In this document: piece after piece, positions 7,857 through 15,171 of the stretch
How positions within the stretch are numbered: position 1 is the first letter of the stretch
How the letters are laid out: every line of letters begins with the position of its first letter
DNA from: Sphingomonas sp. CCH9-E2
Lineage (GTDB): Bacteria; Pseudomonadota; Alphaproteobacteria; Sphingomonadales; Sphingomonadaceae
Assembly: GCF_001557215.1 (NCBI RefSeq)
Contig: NZ_LSJM01000223.1
Location: 1 to 35,606, forward strand
Length of the DNA: 35,606 bases
Direction: 5' to 3'
Notes under the pieces: model-generated
What the model saw: only the letters and a program-made list of their open reading frames with translations
Told to the model about the DNA's origin: nothing
The model's database searches: none
Position numbers and translations under genes: made by a program

Positions 7857-9480
7857 AGATCGCCTCCTTGAACGGGGCCATGCCGATGCGGCGATAGGTA
7901 TCGAGGAAGCGTTCGCCCTCCGCGCGCTCGCGCAGATAGACGTCGGTCGCGCGTTCGACCGCGTCGACCACGCCATCCTCGCTGAAGCCCGGGCCGGTGA
8001 TCTGGCCGAGCGACACGTCCTCCGCCCCCGATCCCCCGAGCGAGAGCTGGTAGTTTTCGACGCCCTTCTTGTCGACGCCCAGGATGCCGATATGCCCGGC
8101 ATGATGGTGGCCGCAGGCGTTGATGCAGCCGCTGATCTTCAGCTTCAATTCGCCCAGCTCGCGCTGCCGCCCGAGATCCGAAAAGCGCGTCGCGATCTTC
8201 TGCGCCACCGGAATCGACCGGGCGTTGGCAAGGCTGCAATAATCGAGGCCGGGGCAGGCGATGATGTCGCTGATCAGGTCGAGATTGGCATCGGCCAGCT
8301 CGGCTTCGACAAGGCGTTGCCACACCGCATACAGGTCCGCCTTGCGGACATGCGGCAGCACGATGTTCTGCGCATGGGTGACGCGCAGCTCGTCAAAGCT
8401 GTAGCGCTCGGCCAGGTCCGCCATCGCGTCGATCTGCGCCGATGACGCGTCGCCGGGAATGCCGCCGACCGGCTTCAGGCTGATGTTGACGATCGCATAG
8501 CCCGGCGCCTTGTGCGCGGCGACTTGTCTGTCGAGCCAGACCGCGAAGTCGGGATCGCTGCGGTCGAGATCGTCGCTCTGGCCGCTCTCGAACGCCGGGT
8601 CGGCGAAGTGCGCCGCGATCCGGTCGAACTCGGCCTTGGGCGGGTCGATCCCCAGCTTCTTGACCGCGACGAACTCGTCCTCGACCTGTGCGCGATAGCT
8701 GTCGGCGCCGATCTCATGGACCAGGATCTTGATCCGCGCCTTGTACATATTGTCGCGGCGGCCATAGCGATTGTACACGCGCAGGCACGCCTCGATATAA
8801 CTCAGCAGGTCTTCGAGCGGCACGAAGTCCTTGATCAGTGGCGCAATCATCGGGGTGCGCCCCATGCCGCCGCCGACATAGACCGCCGCGCCATGCACGC
8901 CGTCGCGCTCGACGATCTGGATGCCGATATCGTGCAGCCGCATCGCCGCGCGATCCTCATCCGCCGCGATCACCGCGATCTTGAACTTGCGCGGCAGATA
9001 GCTGAATTCGGGGTGGAAGGTGCTCCACTGGCGCAGCAATTCGGCCCAGGGGCGCGGGTCGGTCAGCTCGTCCGCCGCCGCCCCGGCCCATTGGTCGCTG
9101 CTGATGTTGCGGATGCAATTGCCGCTGGTCTGAATCGCATGCATCTCGACCGTCGCCAGCTCGGCAAGGATGTCGGGCGCGTCCTCCAGCTTGATCCAGT
9201 TATACTGGATGTTCTGGCGCGTGGTGAAATGGCCGTAATCGCGGTCGTATTTGCGCGCGATATGCGCCAGCATCCGCATCTGGCGGCTGTCCAGCGTGCC
9301 ATAGGGTACCGCGACGCGCAGCATATAGGCGTGCAGCTGCAGATACAGGCCGTTCATCAACCGGAGCGGCTTGAACTGGTCCTCGGTGATCTGCCCCGCA
9401 AGGCGGCGGTTCACCTGATCGCGAAACTCCTCGACGCGCGCTGCGACGATCGAGTGGTCATATTCGTCATATTTGTACAT
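7849..9480 (-). CDS. cysI: Assimilatory sulfite (nitrite/sulfite) reductase hemoprotein
   Basis: The protein has 543 residues. It reduces sulfite to sulfide using a siroheme coupled to a 4Fe-4S cluster. The cluster and siroheme ligands are seen in CPGLDYCSLANARS near residues 408-420 and SGCINACGHHHAGHIG near 450-465. The N-terminal half has the repeated fold with QLHAYMLRVAVPYGTL, HFTTRQNIQYNW and TSGNCIRNISSD. No flavoprotein partner (CysJ) is encoded here, so electrons may come from ferredoxin or another carrier; this is inference. ATG 9480 begins right after a repeat-filled 93-bp gap downstream of the DUF2849 gene. Confidence 0.96.
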   Translation of the reverse strand: MYKYDEYDHSIVAARVEEFRDQVNRRLAGQITEDQFKPLRLMNGLYLQLHAYMLRVAVPYGTLDSRQMRMLAHIARKYDRDYGHFTTRQNIQYNWIKLEDAPDILAELATVEMHAIQTSGNCIRNISSDQWAGAAADELTDPRPWAELLRQWSTFHPEFSYLPRKFKIAVIAADEDRAAMRLHDIGIQIVERDGVHGAAVYVGGGMGRTPMIAPLIKDFVPLEDLLSYIEACLRVYNRYGRRDNMYKARIKILVHEIGADSYRAQVEDEFVAVKKLGIDPPKAEFDRIAAHFADPAFESGQSDDLDRSDPDFAVWLDRQVAAHKAPGYAIVNISLKPVGGIPGDASSAQIDAMADLAERYSFDELRVTHAQNIVLPHVRKADLYAVWQRLVEAELADANLDLISDIIACPGLDYCSLANARSIPVAQKIATRFSDLGRQRELGELKLKISGCINACGHHHAGHIGILGVDKKGVENYQLSLGGSGAEDVSLGQITGPGFSEDGVVDAVERATDVYLRERAEGERFLDTYRRIGMAPFKEAIYG

Positions 9481-9490
9481 CGGATTACTC

Positions 9491-9565
9491 CGTCGCCCCG
9501 GCGAAGGCCGGGGCCGCTCCGTGGTGGCGCGAAACATGGCGGCCCCGGCCTGCGCCGGGGCGACG
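9491..9565. repeat. 27-bp inverted repeat pair between DUF2849 and cysI
   Basis: The left arm at 9491-9517 starts CGTCGCCCCGGCGAAGGCCG. The right arm at 9539-9565 is its reverse complement with one mismatch (GAA against GCA), and 21 bp separate them. Each arm also folds alone as CCCCGGC-GAAG-GCCGGGG. The pair takes up nearly the whole gap inside the operon. The transcript would carry a large hairpin just before the cysI ribosome site. Confidence 0.85.
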
Positions 9566-9573
9566 ATGGCAAC

Positions 9574-9870
9574 TCATATCACCCAGCTGCCGGCATTGGG
9601 ATCGGCGGGTTTGAGCGTCAGGTCCGGGCGCACGGTCGGGCCGAGCGCGCGGATGCGGTCCTTGATATGCGCCGGGCGGGGGCCGTCGGGCGTCGCGGTC
9701 GCGTCGATGACATAGGGGCCGTTGACGCGGCGCGCGCCTTCCTCGGCCTGCGCGATCGCCTCGCCCTGATCGGCCACGTCCGCCGCATCCTCGACATGGC
9801 GCGACCAGCCGCTGCCGGTCCACCAGGTCACGTCGCCGGTCGCCAGATCATTTCCGGTCAGTAATTTCAT
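9574..9870 (-). CDS. DUF2849 small protein
   Basis: The protein has 98 residues. DUF2849 is a small alphaproteobacterial family found typically between the siroheme methyltransferase and sulfite reductase genes, as here. The conserved start KLLTGNDLATGDVTWWTGSG and the block GPYVIDATATPDGPRPAHIKDRIRALGPTVRPDL are visible. No transmembrane segment or metal-binding motif is seen. ATG 9870 overlaps the cobA stop in an ATGA. By context it presumably supports sulfite reduction or siroheme delivery, but nothing in the sequence states how. Confidence 0.92.
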   Translation of the reverse strand: MKLLTGNDLATGDVTWWTGSGWSRHVEDAADVADQGEAIAQAEEGARRVNGPYVIDATATPDGPRPAHIKDRIRALGPTVRPDLTLKPADPNAGSWVI

Positions 9871-10652
9871 GCCAGCGCCTCCGCCGCTTTCGCCCAGCTG
9901 GCGAGCTTGTCCTGCGCATCCGACAGCGCGACCACTTCGCCGACCACAATGATCGCCGGGCTTTGCACCTTCTCACGCTCGACCATCGGGCCAAGATCGG
10001 CGAGCAGGGTGCGGATCGCGCGGCTGCCCGGCAGCGTCGCGCGCTCCAGCACCGCGACCGGCATGTCCGGGGCGACGCCATCGCCCATCAGCTTCTCCGC
10101 AATGTCGGGGCAGGTCGCGACGCCCATATAGATGACCAACGTGCGGCCCTTGCCCGCAAGGCCGGACCAGTCCTGATCCTTCAGCCCCTTGCACTGGCCA
10201 GCGACAAAGCTGACCGCGCTCGACCAGTCGCGATGCGTCAGCGGCAGCATCGCCTCGGCCGCGCCGCCCAGCGCCGCGCTGACGCCCGGAATGACCTCGA
10301 CCGGCAGGCCGGCGGCACGCACCGCCTCGACCTCTTCGCCGCCCCGGCCAAAGATGAACGGGTCGCCGCCCTTCAGCCGCACGACGATCGCGCCGGTCTT
10401 CACATGCGCGATGATCAGGGCGTTGATGCCATCCTGTGGCACGGTGTGCTTGGAGCGCTTCTTGGCGACGCAGATGCGGTGCGCGTGCGGAGCGAGGTCG
10501 AGCGCGCGTGGATCGACCAGCCCGTCATGGACCAGCACATCGGCGGACTTGAGCGCTTCGACCGCGCGGACGGTCAGCAGGCCCGGATCGCCGGGGCCAG
10601 CGCCGACCAGAATCACGCGGCCACGCGCGGTGGGATCGAGCAGGGAAACCAT
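9867..10652 (-). CDS. cobA: Uroporphyrinogen-III C-methyltransferase (siroheme synthesis)
   Basis: From ATG 10652 the protein has 261 residues. It transfers two methyl groups from S-adenosylmethionine to uroporphyrinogen III, giving precorrin-2 for the siroheme of CysI. Family motifs are VGAGPGDPGLLT near the start, VLVHDGLVDPRAL, VRLKGGDPFIFGRGGEE and PGVSAALGGAAEAMLPLTHR. Only the methyltransferase domain is present; the dehydrogenase/ferrochelatase part of E. coli CysG is absent. A second in-frame ATG at 10685 would add 11 residues and I cannot exclude it. It is the first gene of the run cobA, DUF2849, cysI, DUF934, cysH. Confidence 0.93.
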   Translation of the reverse strand: MVSLLDPTARGRVILVGAGPGDPGLLTVRAVEALKSADVLVHDGLVDPRALDLAPHAHRICVAKKRSKHTVPQDGINALIIAHVKTGAIVVRLKGGDPFIFGRGGEEVEAVRAAGLPVEVIPGVSAALGGAAEAMLPLTHRDWSSAVSFVAGQCKGLKDQDWSGLAGKGRTLVIYMGVATCPDIAEKLMGDGVAPDMPVAVLERATLPGSRAIRTLLADLGPMVEREKVQSPAIIVVGEVVALSDAQDKLASWAKAAEALA

Positions 10653-10718
10653 GCCACCCAAATGGATGCCGGGCGGAGAAGCCACAACCGAGGGTTGCTT
10701 GGGGACCGACTAGCGAAT

Positions 10719-10940
10719 CTATGCCTTGCTCAGTTCGCGGGCGCGTTGGGCGAGCTTCAGCGCCTCGTCGATCAGCGCCGCCGTGAACGCGACATCGCCA
10801 TGCCCGACCGCGATGGTCAGGCAGTTGCGGGCTTCCTGAGCCAGGCGCTGGGCACGGGGCGGGGCGGGTGAGTCAAGAACGATCGGTTTCACGGCGCGCT
10901 CAATACACCGGCGCTGCGCCTGTTCCGCAACTCGTCGCAT
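10719..10940 (-). CDS. Small hypothetical protein
   Basis: An open frame of 73 codons from ATG 10940, preceded by CAGGTGG, or about 57 codons from the GTG that starts VKPIVLDSP. The predicted product is charged and helical (PPRAQRLAQEARNCLTIAVG, then ALIDEALKLAQRARELSKA) with no membrane segment or recognised domain. Codon use resembles the neighbours and no stronger frame competes in the gap between astD and cobA. It lies 44 bp after astD on the same strand. I do not recognise the family. The shorter GTG form may be the real one, because the first 16 residues look poorly constrained. Confidence 0.55.
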   Translation of the reverse strand: MRRVAEQAQRRCIERAVKPIVLDSPAPPRAQRLAQEARNCLTIAVGHGDVAFTAALIDEALKLAQRARELSKA

Positions 10941-10984
10941 CCACCTGAAAAAAATGTGTGATTTTCCAACTCAACGGGCCGGAC

Positions 10985-12400
10985 TCAGCCCTCGCGCAGC
11001 CCGATCCCGATCGACACGCGCGCCTGTTCCGCTTCCGACGACACCACCGGATAGGCGCAATAATCGGCGGCGTAGAAGGCGCTCGGACGATGATTGCCCG
11101 ACCAGCCGATGCCGCCGAACGGTGCCGACGAACTGGCGCCGTTGGTCGGCTTGTTCCAGTTGACGATCCCCGCGCGGATATTGGCCCAGAACTGATCGTA
11201 CAGCTGGGGGTCCTGGCTCACCAAGCTCGCCGACAGGCCGTAACGGGTGTTGTTCGCCTCGGCGATCGCCTCTTCGAACGTCTTGACCCGGATAACCTGC
11301 AGAATCGGGCCGAACAGCTCGACATCGGGCTTTTCCTTCGCCCCGGTCATGTCGATCATCGCCGGGGTGACGAACGGCCGACCCTCGATCGGTCGCTCCA
11401 TATGCCGCAGCGGCTTGCCGCCCATGAAGGTCAGCTCGAGGAAGCTTTCGGTCAGCAAATCGGCGGTGTCATTGTCGATCACCGGTCCCATGAACGGCGC
11501 CGGGTCGGCATGCGGCTCGCCGATGATCAGCCGCCCGATCAACCGGTTGACCTCACCCACCAGCGGATCGAACAATTTCTCGTCGACGATCAGGCGGCGC
11601 GCGGCGGTGCAGCGCTGCCCCGCGCTGGTGAACGCCGACTGCACCACCAGCACCGCGGCGGAGTAAATGTCGGGCGTGTCCCACACCAGGATCGGGTTGT
11701 TGCCGCCCATCTCCAGCGCCAGGATCTTCTCGGGCTTGCTCGCAAAGGCGCGGTTGAGCGCGATGCCGGTACGGGCCGAGCCGGTGAACAACAGCCCGTC
11801 AATGCCGTCATGGCTGGCCAGCGCCTTGCCCTCGTCGGGCCCGCCGATCAGCAGGCGGATACACCCCTCGGGCACCCCGGCCGCATGGAAGCATTCGACC
11901 AGGAACGCGCCGGTCGCCGGGGTCTTTTCCGACGGCTTGAACACCACCGCATTGCCCGCCAGCAGCGCCGGGACGATATGGCCGTTGGGCAGATGCGCCG
12001 GGAAGTTGTACGGCCCCAGCACCGCCAGCACGCCATGCGGCTTGTGCCGCAGCGCGAGCCGCGTGTTCATCGCCGCATCGATCCGCCGCTGTCCGGTGCG
12101 CTCGGAAAAGGCAGCGATCGAGATATCGACCTTGGCGATCACCGTCTCGACCTCGGTCCGCGCCTCCCAGAGCGGCTTGCCGGTCTCGCGCGCGATCAGG
12201 TCGGTAAAGGCGTCGCTCTTCTGCCGCACGACATTGGCGAAGCGGCGCAGCGCCTCGATGCGAAAGGCAAGCGGACGCGCGGCCCATTCGGCCCAGCTCG
12301 CGCGGGCCTTGGCTACCTCTCCATCGACATCGCCGCTCATGCGGCGCCAAAGGACGGCGCCGGTGGCGGGTTCGGTCGAAATGATTTCCGTACCGGGCAT
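10985..12400 (-). CDS. astD: Succinylglutamate-semialdehyde dehydrogenase-like aldehyde dehydrogenase
   Basis: The protein has 471 residues. AstD oxidises N-succinylglutamate semialdehyde in the arginine succinyltransferase pathway. Aldehyde dehydrogenase catalytic residues are in place: Asn132 in GPYNFPAH, Glu230 in LEMGGNN and the nucleophile Cys264 in SAGQRCTAARR. AstD-like blocks include FKPSEKTPATG, LLFTGSARTG, and the ending NWNKPTNGASSSAPFGGIGWSGN. The other arginine-catabolism genes (astA, astB, astE) are not in the window, so substrate is assigned by family only. It lies 65 bp downstream of selO on the same strand. Confidence 0.88.
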   Translation of the reverse strand: MPGTEIISTEPATGAVLWRRMSGDVDGEVAKARASWAEWAARPLAFRIEALRRFANVVRQKSDAFTDLIARETGKPLWEARTEVETVIAKVDISIAAFSERTGQRRIDAAMNTRLALRHKPHGVLAVLGPYNFPAHLPNGHIVPALLAGNAVVFKPSEKTPATGAFLVECFHAAGVPEGCIRLLIGGPDEGKALASHDGIDGLLFTGSARTGIALNRAFASKPEKILALEMGGNNPILVWDTPDIYSAAVLVVQSAFTSAGQRCTAARRLIVDEKLFDPLVGEVNRLIGRLIIGEPHADPAPFMGPVIDNDTADLLTESFLELTFMGGKPLRHMERPIEGRPFVTPAMIDMTGAKEKPDVELFGPILQVIRVKTFEEAIAEANNTRYGLSASLVSQDPQLYDQFWANIRAGIVNWNKPTNGASSSAPFGGIGWSGNHRPSAFYAADYCAYPVVSSEAEQARVSIGIGLREG

Positions 12401-12465
12401 TGGTCTTTCTGTCTGTGGCCCTGAAGATGGGCTGTTCTCTAGCAGCTATTAAGCGTGATGCCACC

Positions 12466-13872
12466 TCACCCGTGACGTTCGCCGGCATACAGCGCCGCGC
12501 CCATCGCGCGAATCGCCGCCACTTTGGCGTGAAACGGCCCCCAATCGTCGTCACGGTCGATCGCGGCCCAGATTTCCTCGACTTCGTCGATCAGCATCGC
12601 ACAGGGAGCGCCCGCGAAATAGGGATGGTCCTGCCCGCCCGGAACCGGCGCATAGGGCTTCAGTGCCGCGCGCACCGCATCCCACTGCCCGCCATAGCGC
12701 TCGGGCAGGGTGCCGCCAAAGCCATCGAAGAAGAACCGGTCGATCGACTCCCCGGTCGCCATCAGCGCCCGCTCGACCGCGTCCTTGAGCGTCCAGCCCA
12801 GCTCGGTCGCGTCCGCTCCGTCCGGCGCAACGATCCCCAGCCGCCGCTGCAACAACGGGGCATAGGCGGCGCGAAACTGCGCCTCGAACCGCTCCAGCTG
12901 CGCGATCAATGGCGGCGCCTCGCTGAGGATCCGCAGCGATACCGCCAGCTGCGCGACATCCCACAGGATCGCGTCGGGCTGGCGGCCAAAGGCATACAGC
13001 CCCGCATGGTCGAAATAGGCGGCGGTAAAGCCCGGATCGAATGTCGCCGCGAACCGCCACGGCCCGTAATCGAAGCTCTCGCCCGTCACATTGATATTGT
13101 CGGTGTTCAGCACCCCATGCACGAACCCGGCGACCATATAGCTCGCCGCCAGCCGCGCGGTGCGATCGACCGCAAGCCCCAGCAGCTGCGCGACCGGATC
13201 CGCGTCCGCCGCCACGCCGAACAATTCGGCCAGGCACCAGTCGACCAGCCGCCGCATAGTCTCGGCATCGCCATGATAGGCGAGCCGCTGGAACGTCCCG
13301 ATGCGGATCTGCCCATGGCTCATCCGCACCAGCACGGCGGAGCGAGTGGGGGAGGGCTCGTCATTGCGCTCCAGCGCCTCGCCCGTTTCGATCAGCGAGA
13401 AGCTGCGCGAGGTGTTCACCCCCAGCGCCTGCAGCATCTCGGTCGCCAGCACCTCGCGCACGCCGCCCTTCAGCGTCAGCCGCCCGTCGCCGAACCGGCT
13501 CCACGGCGTCTGGCCCGAACCCTTGGTACCCAGCTCCATCAGCGCGCCGTCCGCCGCGCGCCGCATCTGGGCAAAGGTGAACCCGCGCCCGTCGCCCAGC
13601 TCGGGATTGTACACCCGGAACTGGTGGCCATGATACCGCATCGCCAGCGGCCGGGGTAAATTGCCCGACAACGGTGCGAACCGCCCGAAATGGTTCAGCC
13701 ACTGATCGTCGGACAGCGCGTCCAGCCCCACCTCCGCCGCCGCACGATCGTTGCGGAAGCGCAGGATGGTCTGCGGAAAGTTTGCCGCTTCCACCGGATC
13801 GTAGAATGAATCGCCCAGCTTCAGCACGGCAGGATCGGGGGTGTATTCGGGCGCTTGCGGGAAATCTGCCAT
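12466..13872 (-). CDS. selO: SelO/YdiU family protein adenylyltransferase
   Basis: The protein has 468 residues from ATG 13872. SelO is a pseudokinase-fold enzyme that transfers AMP to Ser, Thr and Tyr residues of proteins, in bacteria linked to redox stress. Conserved blocks are MRYHGHQFRVYNPELGDGRG, ELGTKGSGQTPWSRFGDGRL with the ATP-binding Lys, GVREVLATEMLQALGV, and the metal-binding motif HGVLNTDNINV followed by DYGPW. The length is close to the family norm. A longer frame to 13962 runs into the divergent hydrolase gene and is unlikely. Its start codon lies 18 bp from the start of that gene. Confidence 0.94.
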   Translation of the reverse strand: MADFPQAPEYTPDPAVLKLGDSFYDPVEAANFPQTILRFRNDRAAAEVGLDALSDDQWLNHFGRFAPLSGNLPRPLAMRYHGHQFRVYNPELGDGRGFTFAQMRRAADGALMELGTKGSGQTPWSRFGDGRLTLKGGVREVLATEMLQALGVNTSRSFSLIETGEALERNDEPSPTRSAVLVRMSHGQIRIGTFQRLAYHGDAETMRRLVDWCLAELFGVAADADPVAQLLGLAVDRTARLAASYMVAGFVHGVLNTDNINVTGESFDYGPWRFAATFDPGFTAAYFDHAGLYAFGRQPDAILWDVAQLAVSLRILSEAPPLIAQLERFEAQFRAAYAPLLQRRLGIVAPDGADATELGWTLKDAVERALMATGESIDRFFFDGFGGTLPERYGGQWDAVRAALKPYAPVPGGQDHPYFAGAPCAMLIDEVEEIWAAIDRDDDWGPFHAKVAAIRAMGAALYAGERHG

Positions 13873-13890
13873 GCGGCGATATGGGGGGCG

Positions 13891-14766
13891 ATGGCGACCG
13901 CGCGCAACCTGCCCAAATATTCCGATGGCTATTGGTGGTCCGGCGACGGACTGCGGCTGCATTATCGCGACTATCCCGGCCGCGCCGACCGCCCGCCCTT
14001 GGTCTGCATCCCCGGCTTGACCCGCAACGCGCGCGATTATGAAAAGCTGGCCGAGCGGCTGGCGGGCGAATGGCGCGTGATCGCGGTCGAACTGCGCGGG
14101 CGCGGCGAGAGCGGCTATGCCAAGGATCCGATGAGCTATGTCCCGCTCACCTATCTTCAGGATCTGGAGGCGCTCGTCGCACAGCTGAAACTCGACCGGT
14201 TCGTCGCGGTCGGCACCTCACTGGGCGGAATCCTGACCATGCTGATGGCCTCGACTCACCCCGAGCGGATCGCGGGCGCGGTGCTCAACGATGTCGGGCC
14301 GGAGATCGATCCGGCGGGCCTCGGGCGCATCCGCGGCTATGTCGGCAAGCCGAGCTGGCACCCGACCTGGATGCATGCCGCCCGCGCGGTGGCGGAGGCG
14401 AATGCGCATGTGTACCCCAATTGGGGCATCACCGAGTGGCTCGACATGGCCAAGCGCACGCACCGCCTGACCAGCGCGGGCCGGATCGTGCTCGACTATG
14501 ACATGAAGATCGCCGAACCCTTCCGCGTCCCCGGCAACGAAGCCGGCCCCGACATGTGGCGCGCGTTTGAGGGATTGAAGGACAAACCCTTGCTGATCGT
14601 CCGCGGCGGCACCTCCGACATCCTCCCCGCCGCCGTGGCGGATCGCATGCACGCCCAGGTCGCAGGCAGCGAATTGGTGACCATCCCCGACACCGGCCAC
14701 ACCCCAACCCTGACCGAACCCGATGCGGAAGCCGCAATCGACCGGTTGCTGGCGCGGGTGACTTAA
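13891..14766 (+). CDS. Alpha/beta-hydrolase fold enzyme
   Basis: The protein has 291 residues from ATG 13891, with GGGGGGCG directly before it. An oxyanion-hole region CIPGLTRNARDYEKLAERL, the ELRGRGESG turn, and the nucleophile elbow VAVGTSLGGIL with Ser110 are clear. An acidic residue in RGGTSDIL and His270 in PDTGHTPTL complete the triad. The family includes esterases, haloalkane dehalogenases, epoxide hydrolases and C-C hydrolases, and the substrate cannot be read from the sequence. No signal peptide is present, so it is cytoplasmic. An upstream ATG at 13855 would overlap selO and is less likely. Two perfect hairpins follow the stop. Confidence 0.9.
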   Translation: MATARNLPKYSDGYWWSGDGLRLHYRDYPGRADRPPLVCIPGLTRNARDYEKLAERLAGEWRVIAVELRGRGESGYAKDPMSYVPLTYLQDLEALVAQLKLDRFVAVGTSLGGILTMLMASTHPERIAGAVLNDVGPEIDPAGLGRIRGYVGKPSWHPTWMHAARAVAEANAHVYPNWGITEWLDMAKRTHRLTSAGRIVLDYDMKIAEPFRVPGNEAGPDMWRAFEGLKDKPLLIVRGGTSDILPAAVADRMHAQVAGSELVTIPDTGHTPTLTEPDAEAAIDRLLARVT

Positions 14767-14834
14767 AATCCTCCCCCGCCAGGGGGAGGATTAAGCAGAC
14801 CCTCACCCAACCCTCTCCCGCTAGCGGGAGAGGG
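14767..14834. repeat. Two perfect hairpins after the hydrolase gene
   Basis: Hairpin 1 directly follows the stop codon: AATCCTCCCCC at 14767-14777, a GCCA loop, and GGGGGAGGATT at 14782-14792, an 11-bp perfect stem. Hairpin 2 is a 24-bp perfect palindrome at 14811-14834 (CCCTCTCCCGCT and its complement). No T run follows either. They may end the hydrolase transcript with Rho or stabilise it. Between 14835 and 14938 I see nothing recognisable. Confidence 0.75.
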
Positions 14835-14938
14835 CTAAGAAGGCAGCCAAATCCCTTCCAATGTTGGATTTATTCTGATCTACCCTTGGGGTGAGCAGCA
14901 TCCTACTCCCCCTCCCGCAAATCACCCCGCCTGACACG

Positions 14939-15092
14939 GTCGCGCGCCCGTCGCTTGGCAGTCGCGCAGGTGTCGCGTTCCGGGCCTGCCACTGTTGTCA
15001 TCTTGTCGCGCGCGCGTCGCGCAACCGTCGCCCACCTGTCGCGCCCCAGTCCAAAACCCGTCGCGTCGCAGTCCCGTCGCAGTCGCGTCACC
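14939..15092. repeat. Degenerate 11-bp tandem array with GTCGC core
   Basis: Fourteen consecutive 11-bp units run from 14939 to 15092. The core GTCGC is exact at 14939, 14950, 14961, 14972, 15005, 15016, 15027, 15038, 15060 and 15082. The units at 14983, 14994, 15049 and 15071 keep the register but have altered cores (GGCCT, GTTGT, GTCCA, GTCCC). Two further GTCGC copies occur at offset 5, at 15065 and 15076. The six bases after the core are variable but often begin GC. The array ends 79 bp before the glycosyltransferase start. Period 11 is not a codon multiple, so I do not read it as coding. Confidence 0.85.
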
Positions 15093-15171
15093 CCAAAACC
15101 CCCGCATTTACGTCAGCTTCGTCGGACACCCCGGTTGACACCGCCCGGGAAATCAGGACTGCAAAGCGCCG

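Noticed and set aside
8512..9864. 450-codon plus-strand frame opposite cysI and DUF2849
   Set aside because: It shows the Arg/Asp/Ala-rich composition of an antisense shadow. The minus strand has cysI with intact siroheme motifs.
14903..15091. Minus-strand frame of 62 codons with an 11-residue repeat of RD-x2-AT type in the 11-bp array
   Set aside because: An 11-bp DNA period read in triplets gives an 11-residue period automatically (33 bp). There is no good ribosome site and the composition follows the repeat, so it is probably not a gene.
14939..15092. CRISPR array
   Set aside because: The unit is 11 bp with a 5-bp core and no spacers of constant length 26-50 bp, and no cas gene is present.
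15135..15140. TTGACA as a -35 promoter box for the glycosyltransferase
   Set aside because: No convincing -10 hexamer lies 16-18 bp downstream (ACTGCA region). One hexamer match in a GC-rich region is weak evidence.
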